A stretch of 64,000 nt of DNA, taken from assembly GCF_003590095.1 (NCBI RefSeq), contig NC_039482.1:12851657-12915656 (forward strand), given 5' to 3'. This DNA comes from Trichoplusia ni. Lineage: Eukaryota > Arthropoda > Insecta > Lepidoptera > Noctuidae. Every line of letters begins with the position of its first letter. Position 1 is the stretch's first letter. The notes under the pieces were generated by a model. It was given only the letters and a program-made list of their open reading frames with translations. It was not told the DNA's origin and did no database searches. The position numbers and the translations under genes are program-made. Shown one piece after another: positions 36,120 to 46,500 of the stretch.

Positions 36120-37553
36120 TCAGTCGTCCTGTCCACCTTTAGTCCATCCCAATCTCCTTTTCTTGGCAGGAGCTTCGTCCTCTGCCTCTAAAACCTTTAT
36201 CCGCACACCACAAACCTCTGCACCATGCAATACGCTCATTGCTTCATTAGCAGCTCTCTCTGAAGCATAGCGAGCATACCCTACAGTCTTATTAGGCAAT
36301 GTGTACACATTTATAAGGTCACCAAATCTACAGAATATATCACGTAAAACAGTCAGGGGTGGAGGCTGAGGCTTGCAGACTAGGAAACACCTCTTAGCTA
36401 CTTCAGAGTCAATGTCGGCCAATGGTTGAGGAGGCGGAAGCTTCACACTGCAATAGTTCAAGTCATTACTTTGGAGGGCATGGTCATCAGAGACTCCAGT
36501 CGTAGCCAATTTAATTAGTTTGGAAGCTTCCGCAATAGCTTCAGCTAACTGAGCCAAGTCAGGGGAAGACGTATTTGCAGATTGTATAGCTTTTTTGAGA
36601 TTACGTGTAACATTAGACACATTTGTGTAGGATTGCATGAAGTTGTCAAACTCAGATTTATCAGGCTTAACAAAAATCTTCATACCTGGAGGATATTCAA
36701 ATTCATTTAACTTGTCGACTGCATATGCAGCGGACACTGGATTTGAATAGGATGCAGTACCTTTCCCAAAGTTACGCATCATATCAACATAGTACCGGCA
36801 GTCTGTCAAGCCAGGTACAATATCAAACAATGTTTCTACGTGCTTATGGGTTAGATGAGGACAACACATGAAGTCAACCCGAGTGTAACCCCTAGGAGTA
36901 GAGTTCATTGCTGCCACAAGTGAATTACTATGACTTGGTGGGTTAGCCAAATCATTAATTTTACTTTCGAAGGCCGTTTCAGACCTCCTGTTATAAGAAC
37001 CTTTCGGCATTGCAAATATGGCGCGGAACTTTCTATCACATTGTTCAAAAGCAGTTGCAGCCTCAGAAAACTTATTAAATGTGACATAAGCAAAGCCTTT
37101 AGGTTCACCTGTTTTACGGTCTCTCTGCACTACAACCGACTCGACGTGACCATAAGGACTGAAAGCTTCGTGAATATCATTTTCTGTCATTATGTAAGGG
37201 ATAGTTATGAAAAGCCGTTTAAATTTGTCGTCATTGTTGTCTTCAGTGTGTATGTCAGATCTATTTGTAGCTACCATCACTTTAAGCGGGCGAGTTTGTG
37301 GTATGATTGTTTTCCTGTGCATAGCTTCTATCGCAGCTGCTGCTTCGGTAGTTTTAGAAAACTTTAAGTAAGCGACACCTCTCATTTCTCCTGTTCTATG
37401 GTCACGCGGCATTCGTATGTCCTCGATAGTACCAAATTTTGAGAAAGCTTCCCTGAAATCCTCCTCATTGTATCGCTTTTCACAAACAATAAATAACCTT
37501 GAATGCGGGGGTGAGTCTTCGGAATAGTCCTCATTTCGTCTAGATCTATTCAT
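36120..37553 (-). CDS. Rbm45: RBM45-like RNA-binding protein with four RRM domains
   Basis: One intronless frame of 477 residues. RRM1 is at about 18-95 (RLFIVCEK as RNP2, GVAYLKF as RNP1). RRM2 is at about 112-185 (LFITIPY, GFAYVTF). RRM3, around 225-300, is degenerate (TRVDFMCC, GKGTASYSN). RRM4 is at about 388-458 (RCFLVCKP, VGYARYA). A basic cluster APAKKRRLGW near the C-terminus fits a nuclear localisation signal. Number, spacing and sequence of RRMs, and the opening PPHSRLFIV..KFGTIEDI, match RBM45/DRB1, a neural-enriched nuclear RNA-binding protein that associates with m6A and splicing factors in vertebrates. The lack of introns might reflect retroposition or intron loss, but the frame is intact and no poly(A) remnant is visible. 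Confidence 0.9.
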   Translation of the reverse strand: MNRSRRNEDYSEDSPPHSRLFIVCEKRYNEEDFREAFSKFGTIEDIRMPRDHRTGEMRGVAYLKFSKTTEAAAAIEAMHRKTIIPQTRPLKVMVATNRSDIHTEDNNDDKFKRLFITIPYIMTENDIHEAFSPYGHVESVVVQRDRKTGEPKGFAYVTFNKFSEAATAFEQCDRKFRAIFAMPKGSYNRRSETAFESKINDLANPPSHSNSLVAAMNSTPRGYTRVDFMCCPHLTHKHVETLFDIVPGLTDCRYYVDMMRNFGKGTASYSNPVSAAYAVDKLNEFEYPPGMKIFVKPDKSEFDNFMQSYTNVSNVTRNLKKAIQSANTSSPDLAQLAEAIAEASKLIKLATTGVSDDHALQSNDLNYCSVKLPPPQPLADIDSEVAKRCFLVCKPQPPPLTVLRDIFCRFGDLINVYTLPNKTVGYARYASERAANEAMSVLHGAEVCGVRIKVLEAEDEAPAKKRRLGWTKGGQDD

Positions 37554-38337
37554 ATTAGGTACTTGGTGTTGAGAATTTTAATTGGCACTCGCCTCTAAAA
37601 TAAATGCTTTATTAGTCAAGTCAGGTATGTTAAAATTACAAGACCAAGAATTATTTCAAAGTGAATATAAAAGAAATTCACAACGCGTCAAAATAATATT
37701 ATTGACAAACTGTGAAAGGAATAGTAAAGAAATCCTCATGTGGGTGACAGTACTGACAGTACAGTACTTTTAAGACATGAAAACAAAATGTATGGAAAGT
37801 GGTGCAATCTATTAACCCGGGCGTTTCAACTAAGGCATAATATTCCCTTAAATATTACTAGATGTCGCTATATTAACTCCTTTTTCAAAATGTTATTCAT
37901 TTAGTAATTTAATGAATATTAATTCATAATAAAAACTAAATCATTTTTTTTTTGCAAATCAAGCGCTGTCTTCCATTAATTTATTACTATTTTTATAATT
38001 ACACAATTTTAAATGTTTATTTTGCTAATGGCAGCACTGACAATAGATAGACTGATAGACACTATGCGCCCGTCATAGCCGTCCGTATGTTTAGTGTTTA
38101 CTAGCAAAACGGACAATAAATATGTTTCGAAAACTTTTCGTTGTGTGAGTTTTCCAAGTTTTCTTTTCTGGATCTTGAAACTGATTCCTACGTATTTACT
38201 CGTCTTGTGAATGGATACCGACGAATATATTACTTTAAAAAAAACATATTATTATTTATTTTGCTTGACAGGGAGATTGTTTTAAGGACTTCGCAAATAT
38301 CTATATTATTTGATTAAATTTGGCTACGTTTTTATGG
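37554..38337. promoter_or_regulatory. Divergent 5' region of RBM45-like and THAP genes
   Basis: The two start codons are about 785 bp apart on opposite strands. The interval is AT-rich, without an obvious TATA box at either end. A 63-codon frame at 37,582-37,773 has no support. Confidence 0.5.
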
Positions 38338-40373
38338 ATGACGATGGCGAGATTACCGACTAACTCTCGCATTCATTGCTATTTTGGATGTGAAGAAGGA
38401 GGTAAGATGACTATTGATGATATTAATGGAATGGTTAATTGAAGGAGTGATCGTATTGTGGGTTCAAATTTGGTATTTTTATATATTACTATATTTTTGT
38501 AAAATTCTAATTTCAGGTACTTTACATCATTTTCCTAAGCCAGACTGTCATAAGGAAAGGTTTGATGCCTGGAAAGAAGTTTTACACGATGCTATTAAAA
38601 TGAAAGGAGATACGTACATCTACAACCAAATAAGATTATGTAATAAACATTTTGAGAAATACTACATAGGTAATGGAAAAATATTAACGAGAAATGCAGT
38701 GCCAACCTTGTACACCAGCCTTATCCCATCAGGTAATAAAATAATAACATTTTGGCTGATGTCTATGAAATGGATGAAGTATCATTGAAATCTGCTGTTA
38801 AGATGAACCACAGACCAGCAAGTGCAATTCTATTTTCAGTCACCTATATTTTCATTCTTTGTGTACCAGTTGAATTACAAATGAAGTGCAAAAACTGGCC
38901 TGTTGGTCTAGTGGCTAGTATATCTAACTGCTATGCCAGAGGTTTTTGGTTCCATTCCAAACCAGGACAAATATTTGTGTGATGAGCATGATCATTTTTT
39001 CCGTCTTTGTGTAAATTATTTAGTATATTTAGACATATATAACTATGTTTATCAGCTGTCTAGTACCCATAACTAGGGACTGGACAACCCTGTTTTGGAG
39101 TTAAGCCTTTTGACTGGTTACTCAGTACGCCCCTTTTGTTTGAGTTACATCCTCGAAACCTAGCGAAATGTTTAACACCTTCATCTTATGGTATCCACAT
39201 GAAGGGGTTAATCCCTTCAATGACTTAAGCCATTGTAGAGGATACCTTCACGAAATGCATTCATTCGTTTTATCCTGAATTACACAATAAACTTGAGCTG
39301 TATAAAGGTAGGGATACTTGAACCCGAGCGACGCCTCATTGTTTACAATTTTTATTTAGCTATTGCAAATTTGACCACACATTACAATGAGTATCACAGG
39401 TAATTGGTGCTGATTATGAAATTATATTTAATAAATAATTATAATAAAAATTATTTTTATTATGTTAAGTGGCAATGAACCGCTCGCGCTGGAGAACATA
39501 TGGAGGGGCCTATATCCAGCAGTGGACAGCTACAGCTGAGATGATGATGTTAAGTCACAGCTGAATTACATAGGCTTGAACTTATTTAGTACAATGGATA
39601 TGTAATTATTACTTACTAATGTAATTGATTTTGTTTCAGGTGAGGCCTGTGATACTGATAATGATGCACCTTCCCAAGAATATAGTCCGCCGTTTTTAAC
39701 AGAATACCAAGATGAATTGCCAAGTTCGATTACTAGCAAAAGCGGCAATGATGGTAAGTAATCGTTAAGAGTAAAAAGGATAAAATCGAGTATCTATAGC
39801 ATATTTGGTTCGATACTTCGATACAAACTATAGCGGTTGTCTAGACCGAACATTCAAAACTTTAATAAGACTTATTATATGACGCTGTACAATATTTTTT
39901 CGAGGAGTTTTCAAAAGAAACACTTTTGAATTTTTTTTATTTTATATTTTTAGATAAAACATAAAAATAACGTACTAAATGTGTTCTTCTTTTCAGGTTT
40001 CGTCGAAAACGACGATAATAGCGCAGATAAAGAATCACAATCTTTAAAACAAAGTACAATCATCTTAAATAAAATCAAATGTGTACCTGAAACTTCAATT
40101 AATGAAAATAGAGAAACTTGTGAGATTCGAATTGAATGGGCAGAAGACAGTAATCCAAAGAGGAATAAAGTGGAAGAATCGTGTGAGAGTGTTACAGATG
40201 AAAAATGCAGCCACTGCGTTTTAGATAAGGAAATGGATAAAACAAATAATTATTTAAGAAATTTACTTATAGGAGAGCTTAAGTCATTGCCTCCATGTAT
40301 GAGATCACACGCTTACATTAACATATTGAACTATGTCGACAAACTTAAACATAAGCATTTAAATAATAATTAA
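38338..40373 (+). CDS. THAP-domain protein with a BESS-like C-terminus, four exons
   Basis: Exons: 38,338-38,401; 38,517-38,732; 39,640-39,753; 39,997-40,373. All junctions are GT-AG in phase 1, giving 256 residues. The THAP zinc-binding domain covers about residues 13-92: HCYFGC, FPKPD, DAWKEVL, then RLCNKHF and AVPTLY, i.e. the C-x3-C...C-x2-H pattern with the conserved P, W and AVPxxx elements. THAP domains bind DNA. An acidic, disordered middle follows. The last 45 residues (YLRNLLIGELKSLPPCMRSH, then INILNYVDKLK) resemble a BESS motif, which mediates protein-protein contacts in insect regulators. ATG 38,344 is an equally possible start, and an out-of-frame ATG at 38,334 precedes both. 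AATAAA is at 40,505. Most likely a transcription factor, possibly of transposon origin. Confidence 0.85.
39046..39075 (+). repeat. Short dispersed repeat fragment
   Basis: TGTTTATCAGCTGTCTAGTA followed by CCCATAAC recurs with changes at 42,119-42,165. The pattern belongs to a common lepidopteran repeat 3' end, from memory. It lies in intron 2 of the THAP gene. Confidence 0.4.
39478..39547 (+). repeat. RTE-like LINE tail ending in (ATG)n
   Basis: GGCCTATATCCAGCAGTGGA followed by GCTGAGATGATGATG matches the block at 23,373-23,480. It lies in intron 2 of the THAP gene. Confidence 0.6.
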
Positions 40374-40648
40374 GTTACATAATCACTAATCAGTCTTTCA
40401 TTTATGTTGTCTCTTGAGTGAAATTATATTCGGCAATAATGGCGAACGTATCACAGCTGATTTAAATATGTAAGTATAAGAAAATATAAAAAAATGATTA
40501 AGGAAATAAATCATAATAGGAATCGATTTACTCCTTAATGGATTAAGGATAAATTTTACAGAAGAATATAACCTTTTCACGGTTACTTGTGTAGTGACAT
40601 TTAACGAGGTAGGGTTTTTAGGTACGTCTCTACTGGACCAGTGAGCTA

Positions 40649-41022
40649 ATACACGGTGATTTTTTAGTTGTCTTACAAAAGTAGCCCAGTTCATGTGTCC
40701 GACGTAAAATACCCCTAGGCGCGATAATCAACTAAGATAATAAGTACGAAGAAAAATTAAACATGAGAAATCTGAAAAATAATCTTAAAAATGATAAAAA
40801 CGCCGCCGCCCGCGCCCTTCACCATTGTTACAGGGCTGGGACCGCGCTCGCAACAGAGCTGTGTGTCTAAAAAACGACGAATTGCATCATAATATTGAAT
40901 AAAAATTGCATTTTAAATTTATTCAAATCTCATAAATAGTTTTTTTTTATCATGAACGTGTTCTAGTCATTGGATTCATGAACTGGACTGCTTTTGAAAG
41001 ACAACTAAAAAATCACGGTGTA
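40649..41022. mobile_element. MITE with ~46-bp imperfect terminal inverted repeats
   Basis: The left end (ACACGGTGATTTTTTAGTTG...AGTTCATG, 40,651-40,695) is inverted at 40,977-41,022 with about five mismatches. TA lies outside both ends and may be the target duplication. The interior is partly GC-rich (CCGCCGCCCGCGCCC) and has no coding sequence. It sits between the THAP gene and the P-element remnant. Confidence 0.8.
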
Positions 41023-41055
41023 TATTATTATTTATTACCTAAGGGCACTCTGGGC

Positions 41056-41290
41056 TCAAACTATCAAGTGAAGTTCTTCCGGGGAGCCCACGAAGCGCCT
41101 CAGCTTCTTGTTAACAGCTTTTTCTAAAACATCATTGACAAAGATTTTATTTCCACTATCTTGGCGATTAGTGCAAACCGCATATCACTTCTCGACAATT
41201 TTCCTCAGCACAGATGTCACGAGCGTTCGTGGTTATACTATTTTCAAACTGATGTCCATTACAAAGTGTGCATATTACATTGTCTTGGGT
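41056..41290 (-). pseudogene. Possible decayed coding fragment, unidentified
   Basis: On the minus strand a frame ending at 41,056 reads NKIFVNDVLEKAVNKKLRRF followed by VGSPEELHLIV and a stop. Another frame just upstream reads CTLCNGHQFENS and CAEENCREVICG. The composition looks protein-like, and the two pieces would be joined by a frameshift. I cannot name a family. Confidence 0.25.
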
Positions 41291-41407
41291 CTGAATGGCT
41301 TACCCATTGAAAGGGTAACCTGTTCGGAACGGGTTACAGTAATCCGTTCGAAGGTGTAACATCATAGGGTTTTTTCTTGAAGCGCTTAAAAAAATCCCTT
41401 ATTTTTT

Positions 41408-41923
41408 CAGAATGCAACGTTTTACCAACAGAGTGTGAAGACCCTGCTGATCTATTGCTGATTTTTGACAAATTATTTGATTCCTTTAACGGCCACTCAT
41501 ACCGTGATACAGCAAAAATTCTCAAGGGATGTCTTAAAAATAGCTCACCTCATTTCCAGTTCTGACAGAAATTAAACCTGTATTAAATTCAATAGAATTT
41601 GATAAAAATGTAAAAAATCAGGATGGGTCTCAAACTGTTAAATGTGAGAATATGAACACTTTTATTGAAATGTGGCAATATTTAAATAACAAATTTAAAC
41701 TTTTTAAAGTAAATAACTTAATAACACGAAATTGTAATCAAGACCCATTTGTAATTTATTTTGCTGTATCAGAAGCAATGGAATAAGAAATATTAATCCA
41801 ACTTGCATGCGATATATAAATGCTTATAAAACATTGATCAGTAATCTTAATTCTGTTCAATCAATTAATGCGAATTGTGAAGAAGATGATTATAGACCAT
41901 TGAAATCAATGAAATTATTATGA
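41408..41923 (+). pseudogene. P-element-type transposase, C-terminal part, broken
   Basis: Three pieces in the same orientation together resemble the C-terminal third of P-element/THAP9 transposases. The first is LLLIFDKLFDSFNG to GCLKNSSPHFQF; it ends at a TGA where a tryptophan is usual, consistent with a one-base loss. The second is TEIKPVLNSIEF to TRNCNQDPF. The third, in a different frame, is CCIRSNGIRNINPTCMRYIN to NCEEDDYRPLK and carries the family's strongest motif (IRxxGxRNxNPTC). At least two frameshifts and several stops make it non-functional. The N-terminal THAP domain and catalytic core are not seen here, although an intact THAP gene lies 1 kb upstream on the same strand. P elements move by cut-and-paste transposition. 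Confidence 0.8.
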
Positions 41924-42051
41924 ATGGAAAAATCTGATGATTTAGATATATTAATAAAGAAAACTATTTATAATATATATTAATTTGTTGTCTTATTTAC
42001 TTCACCCTAGTACATTTTTACTCAGCAATAATGCTGTATGCATGGTCTCCA

Positions 42052-42068
42052 ATATATATATATATATA
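42052..42068. repeat. (TA)n microsatellite
   Basis: About eight TA units. Confidence 0.85.
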
Positions 42069-42118
42069 GCTATTATAGGGTGCAATTTATCCATATTATG
42101 TATGTATTGAGAAATCAG

Positions 42119-42165
42119 TAAGTTTATCAGTTGTCTAGTACTCATAATACAAGCTCTGCTTAGTT
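42119..42165 (+). repeat. Dispersed repeat fragment (related to 39,046)
   Basis: GTTTATCAGTTGTCTAGTAC followed by ATACAAGCTCTGCTTAG is a stretch known from many lepidopteran intergenic sequences, from memory. Confidence 0.45.
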
Positions 42166-42262
42166 TAAGACTAGATGGCGCTGTGTGAAAAGTTGTGGAA
42201 TATTATATAGCAACCTGTAGGTATACATAGATCGGTAGATGAGAGTTCATGAGAGCCTACCA

Positions 42263-42286
42263 CTGACCTCTATCTATAGAGGTCAG
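42263..42286. repeat. Perfect foldback, 10-bp arms and 4-nt loop
   Basis: CTGACCTCTA and TAGAGGTCAG flank TCTA. The outer sequence is also partly inverted. Confidence 0.7.
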
Positions 42287-43520
42287 GTCAGGTGCCTACA
42301 TAGATATAGCTATAGATACGCTTTCACAGACGCTAGCGCTATCTAGTAGCCAAGGCGTGTAGTTATGAAAATAGAACTTGTCTGTTTTTTTATCTACAGA
42401 GTATATCAGAGAACAGTGTTTTCTACAGAGTACATTCTGACATAGTTTCATCTAGACTTAGACAAAGAATTATTAATAATAATTCTAAATTTATATGCAT
42501 CTAGAAAACCTAGCTGAGGAGTTAAAATCATACAGCAGAAGGAGTTTTTTTACTTTTATATATTTTTATATGCAAGTTTGGCTTAATAAAAATCAATTAA
42601 ATATAAAATGAACAAAAACCAAATTCTATAAAAAAATTAAAATAGATTTCAAATTTTTAAAAAGTCTACAAGAGTTTGGCTGGTATATTAGGTGACTCCG
42701 TTTGCTAATTTATTTCAAAACCAATTTGTGCGAGATTGTTGTTCAGCTTGAATCATGTCTTTTACCACTGTTTGAGCAAATCAATATTTTGAAATTCAAA
42801 TCGATATATTATAAATTTCAATAAAGTAGAGGGCGATCGTGCCAAATAAAAAAAACCAATCTATCCGACTATCCATGAAAAATATAATTGTAATAACCAT
42901 CGTAATCAAAACACAATTCTTGACAACTGTCTAAGTTAGCTTTAGCTACTAGCGCCATTGTTGATGGTATCGACAGTGTTGCCGTGTTTATACTAGAAGA
43001 AAACCGTTGTATTCAAAGCTTTGCTTTTTTTTATAAGTTGCAACATCTTTTTTGTTTATGCTGTGTGACATAGTCCGCGAAAGACCTATTTTATCCTTTT
43101 TGTACAGAATTGTATCAATTTATTGCATATAAAATCGAAGGAAATCGCTAAATAGTGTCTGCAGAACAATATATTATCGGTCTACAAAGTTTGGTGAAAT
43201 CATTTTGTTATGTGCGTTATCTTTCAATAGCCGTGGACGATGTGTTCAGTTGCGCTATGGAGCATGTCGAATGTAGTCAAATGGTTCACAGTCGTCAGTG
43301 AGTGCGCTCCTGCGTCTAATGTTGTTTGTTTTGACTCCGGTCACTGAAGTAAACAGTGTACTCGGACCGAATCAACGACAGACAATGCTCAATTGAAGAC
43401 ATACCCGTTTTTCTAAAAATATTCTAGTCTTCATTCTTCCATTTACCTTCAAGTTTACGTGTTTTAGACTATTAGAATTTTAGTCATTTAGTGTGTGGGA
43501 CTTGGACTGATAACGTGAAA
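42287..43520 (+). promoter_or_regulatory. 5' flank and leader of the Cdc20/Cdh1-family gene
   Basis: No TATA box is evident near a plausible start site. TCAGT at 43,295-43,299 (GTCGTCAGTGAGTGC) fits the arthropod initiator and would give a leader of about 220 bases before ATG 43,521. This is an inference from one motif. The rest of the interval is AT-rich and shows nothing else. Confidence 0.35.
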
Positions 43521-46500
43521 ATGTTCAGTAAGCATTACGAGACAAGGCTGCTGCAGCAGTGCAGCCCCTTGAGCAAGAAGCAGTGCCTCAGATTCCCAGC
43601 AGATCACACAAATGGGGACAGATTTACGCCGTGCAGAGCTGGAAACAACTGGCAGACAGCATTTCAAGGTAATTTTACTTGGATTCCATGCCTGATTTTC
43701 AAAAATAATGCTGAAATTTATAATAAGCTCGATAAAATTTATGAGAGACCTTATAATTTCATAATTAGAACATGTCGAAGGTTAAGGTTACAACATTGTA
43801 TCTACTAAGATGTTCCATGTTTGAAATATAATTACACAATGGGTGATACACATTTAGGACACCAACATTGATTAGATATTGAGAAAACAGGAAAACAATA
43901 TTGGTTTTAAGACATTTTATCAAGTTATTTATTGGATGTTTAGAGATATCTAAGTATCTCAAGAACATTTATGACGGTGGCTGGGATTGGGATTGACCAA
44001 ATTTTTAATAATAAGGTGTCTGTTTGAGAATCAATTTGAATAATCCTTTGGTTAAATGTGGGTATATATTCTCAAAATTTGCCGTATATTCTTAGTACCT
44101 ACCTACGTTTCCAATGAAGATTAATTACAAATTTTCCAAAGAATTTACATTCTTAAATCGCAACTAATATTTATTAAATAATTGAGTCAAATACTAAGCA
44201 ACAAGGAAAAAAGATAACAAGATGGTTCTCACTTTTTACTTTTCATGAAGAGTACTGTTTTAAATATTTTATTTGACTATTTAAAACAATGAAAATGTTG
44301 AACAATAGTAAGGATATAGCGCAAATAGGAATTTCAACTGTAGTATTATGAATTAATATTAACTCAAACACATTTATATTGGCATAAACATACTATTGTA
44401 AAACTATATAATATGTAACAATAAAATAGGTTTTGTACAAAATAAGTTAGCAAATGTCTTTCTGTTTCCATAATTTTGTTATCTAGGTACCTAAATGTGT
44501 ATGGTTAGAATCACTCTGAGATCACTCCGAAAAACATTGCTATATCAAGTAAAAAGAAAGTGCTTATTTGTCTTTTAGTTTTTGTTTAAATCATATTTAT
44601 AGTTTGCTTGAAAGTTATATTGAGTCAAAAACAAAAATTGACAACCCGCAGTGCAATCTTAAGGCATTATATTATCACAATGACAAAAAAGCAATTATGT
44701 CTTATCTTAAGTAATAGAGCTAAATGTATTTATGTTAATATTTATATTTTAACTTATTGATTCATCATTAACCAATATTTAAGTACCTATTATTGATATG
44801 TAACTACATTAAATTTAATATATTTCTTTAACTATATAAAATTTCTATAATTTTCTCCTTATACCTATGACAAGGTATGTTATATTCAGACTAACCATTT
44901 AGACGCACCAATTATGGACTTTTGGTTGGCCAACTCTATTCATGATTACATTTTTTATATTGATCAGTGCCCTAAATATCATAAGGGTATTAATTACCAA
45001 ATATAATTATGACTATCATCATGGTTTATATCTGTTTAAGACTTAGTCCTACAAAGTATTACTAATTAATCTGTCTTGTTCAGTAATATGATAACAATGT
45101 ACTTATCTAAGCAAATGCATAACAGACATTATTTACAAAATCAATAAAAATCTGCCATTCAATATAAGCAATTTCATGACTTAATATATAAGTAAAATTA
45201 TAGGGTAGTCTTACAGAATATCATTCTCGGACCACTATTATCTGTAGTCAAACACACAGGTACTCGGACTACCATTATCTTTTGATAGAACTTTCTTTTG
45301 TTACTGTTTCCCATTGTTTTTATTATAGAATACTTTGATTGATAGTATTTCTTTCAGTAAATGTTATTCTAAAACGGTAAATGTAGGTATTGTTTCCTAT
45401 AGTGCAAGCATTTAACATTTTCCTTTAATCTAAGTATGGAAATTTGGTTAATGCTATTTGTGTGTAAGTGAAAATGTTTCACATTATCATAGATTACACC
45501 AGTAATGTTTGACGCATCTGGTTAAGCGGTAGTTGTTGATCATATAATATATCACAACAATCGATGAGAACGATAATAGCGTCTAATGCGATTAAAAAGC
45601 TGCCAGTAATTGTGAAATTAATTAAAGTTCTCGCGTTTACGAGCTTTCAAAGACCCCGGGATTCGTTCCCAGTGCTGGTGGCAATAGCTAAATAACGTAA
45701 TAATTTTAATTCACCATGCTTGCTCTTACGTCTAGTAATAACAATGCCTATTTATTACTTTCGGTCTAGGCAAAAAATCTGCTCGTAGCTCGATTTGGTC
45801 ACGCTTCAGGGATGTCTGATGTGAACAACCTGCTCACTGGTTTCCGAAGGTCATTTCCGCGAGTATTTGGACGTAGCTATTGTCTTTTTGTCTACCGTAA
45901 TGTATGGTCAATCATCATGTTTTCAGTATATCAAAATAATGATCTTCAAAGTGTATTTGGATCAATTACGCTGGCTTGTCATGCGTCTTTTTTTAATGGC
46001 GGATTAAATGAAAAGCCTTGTCTTATGGTTATGGGTACGATAGGGCCGTACTTTTTATTTCGATAATCGATTTGAAATACGCTCTATTCATTCAATGTAG
46101 TAAATTAAATTGCATTTACATCACGAAAATTAAAAATGTTATCCTACACCGGGTCCAAATAATATAATATATCCTGGGACAAAAATTCCGTCAATCTTTC
46201 TATCGCGGTACTTTTACCAATTATAAACTTTATAAAATAAATCGTAGTACAACTTAATTTGTCAGATAAAAGTGCAACAATTTTACCTTTGCGGGTAATA
46301 AAACCTATTTCAAATTACCTTCACTAATGCTTATGCCGTGATGAGTCGCAATAAACCGAGATTGCGAGCAACCGAGGTAATTTTCACCGCAAGATTTAAA
46401 GGATAATGAAAAAATATTTCTTATGTAATTTGCATGCTATTTTAGCAATTAAAACTGACAAGACAAGTTGCTGTGATGTTTAGTAGTTATGAGTTTAAAA

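Noticed and set aside
38752..38982. 76-codon frame in THAP intron 2
   Set aside because: Starts inside the intron past a good donor; exons 2 and 3 join in phase without it and no THAP-related motif is present.
43491..43808. Longer reading of the Cdc20-family exon 1 beginning at GTG and running past the donor
   Set aside because: The ATG at 43,521 starts the family-like MFSxxYExRLL, and a donor at 43,669 joins in phase to exon 2; the extension is leader and intron.
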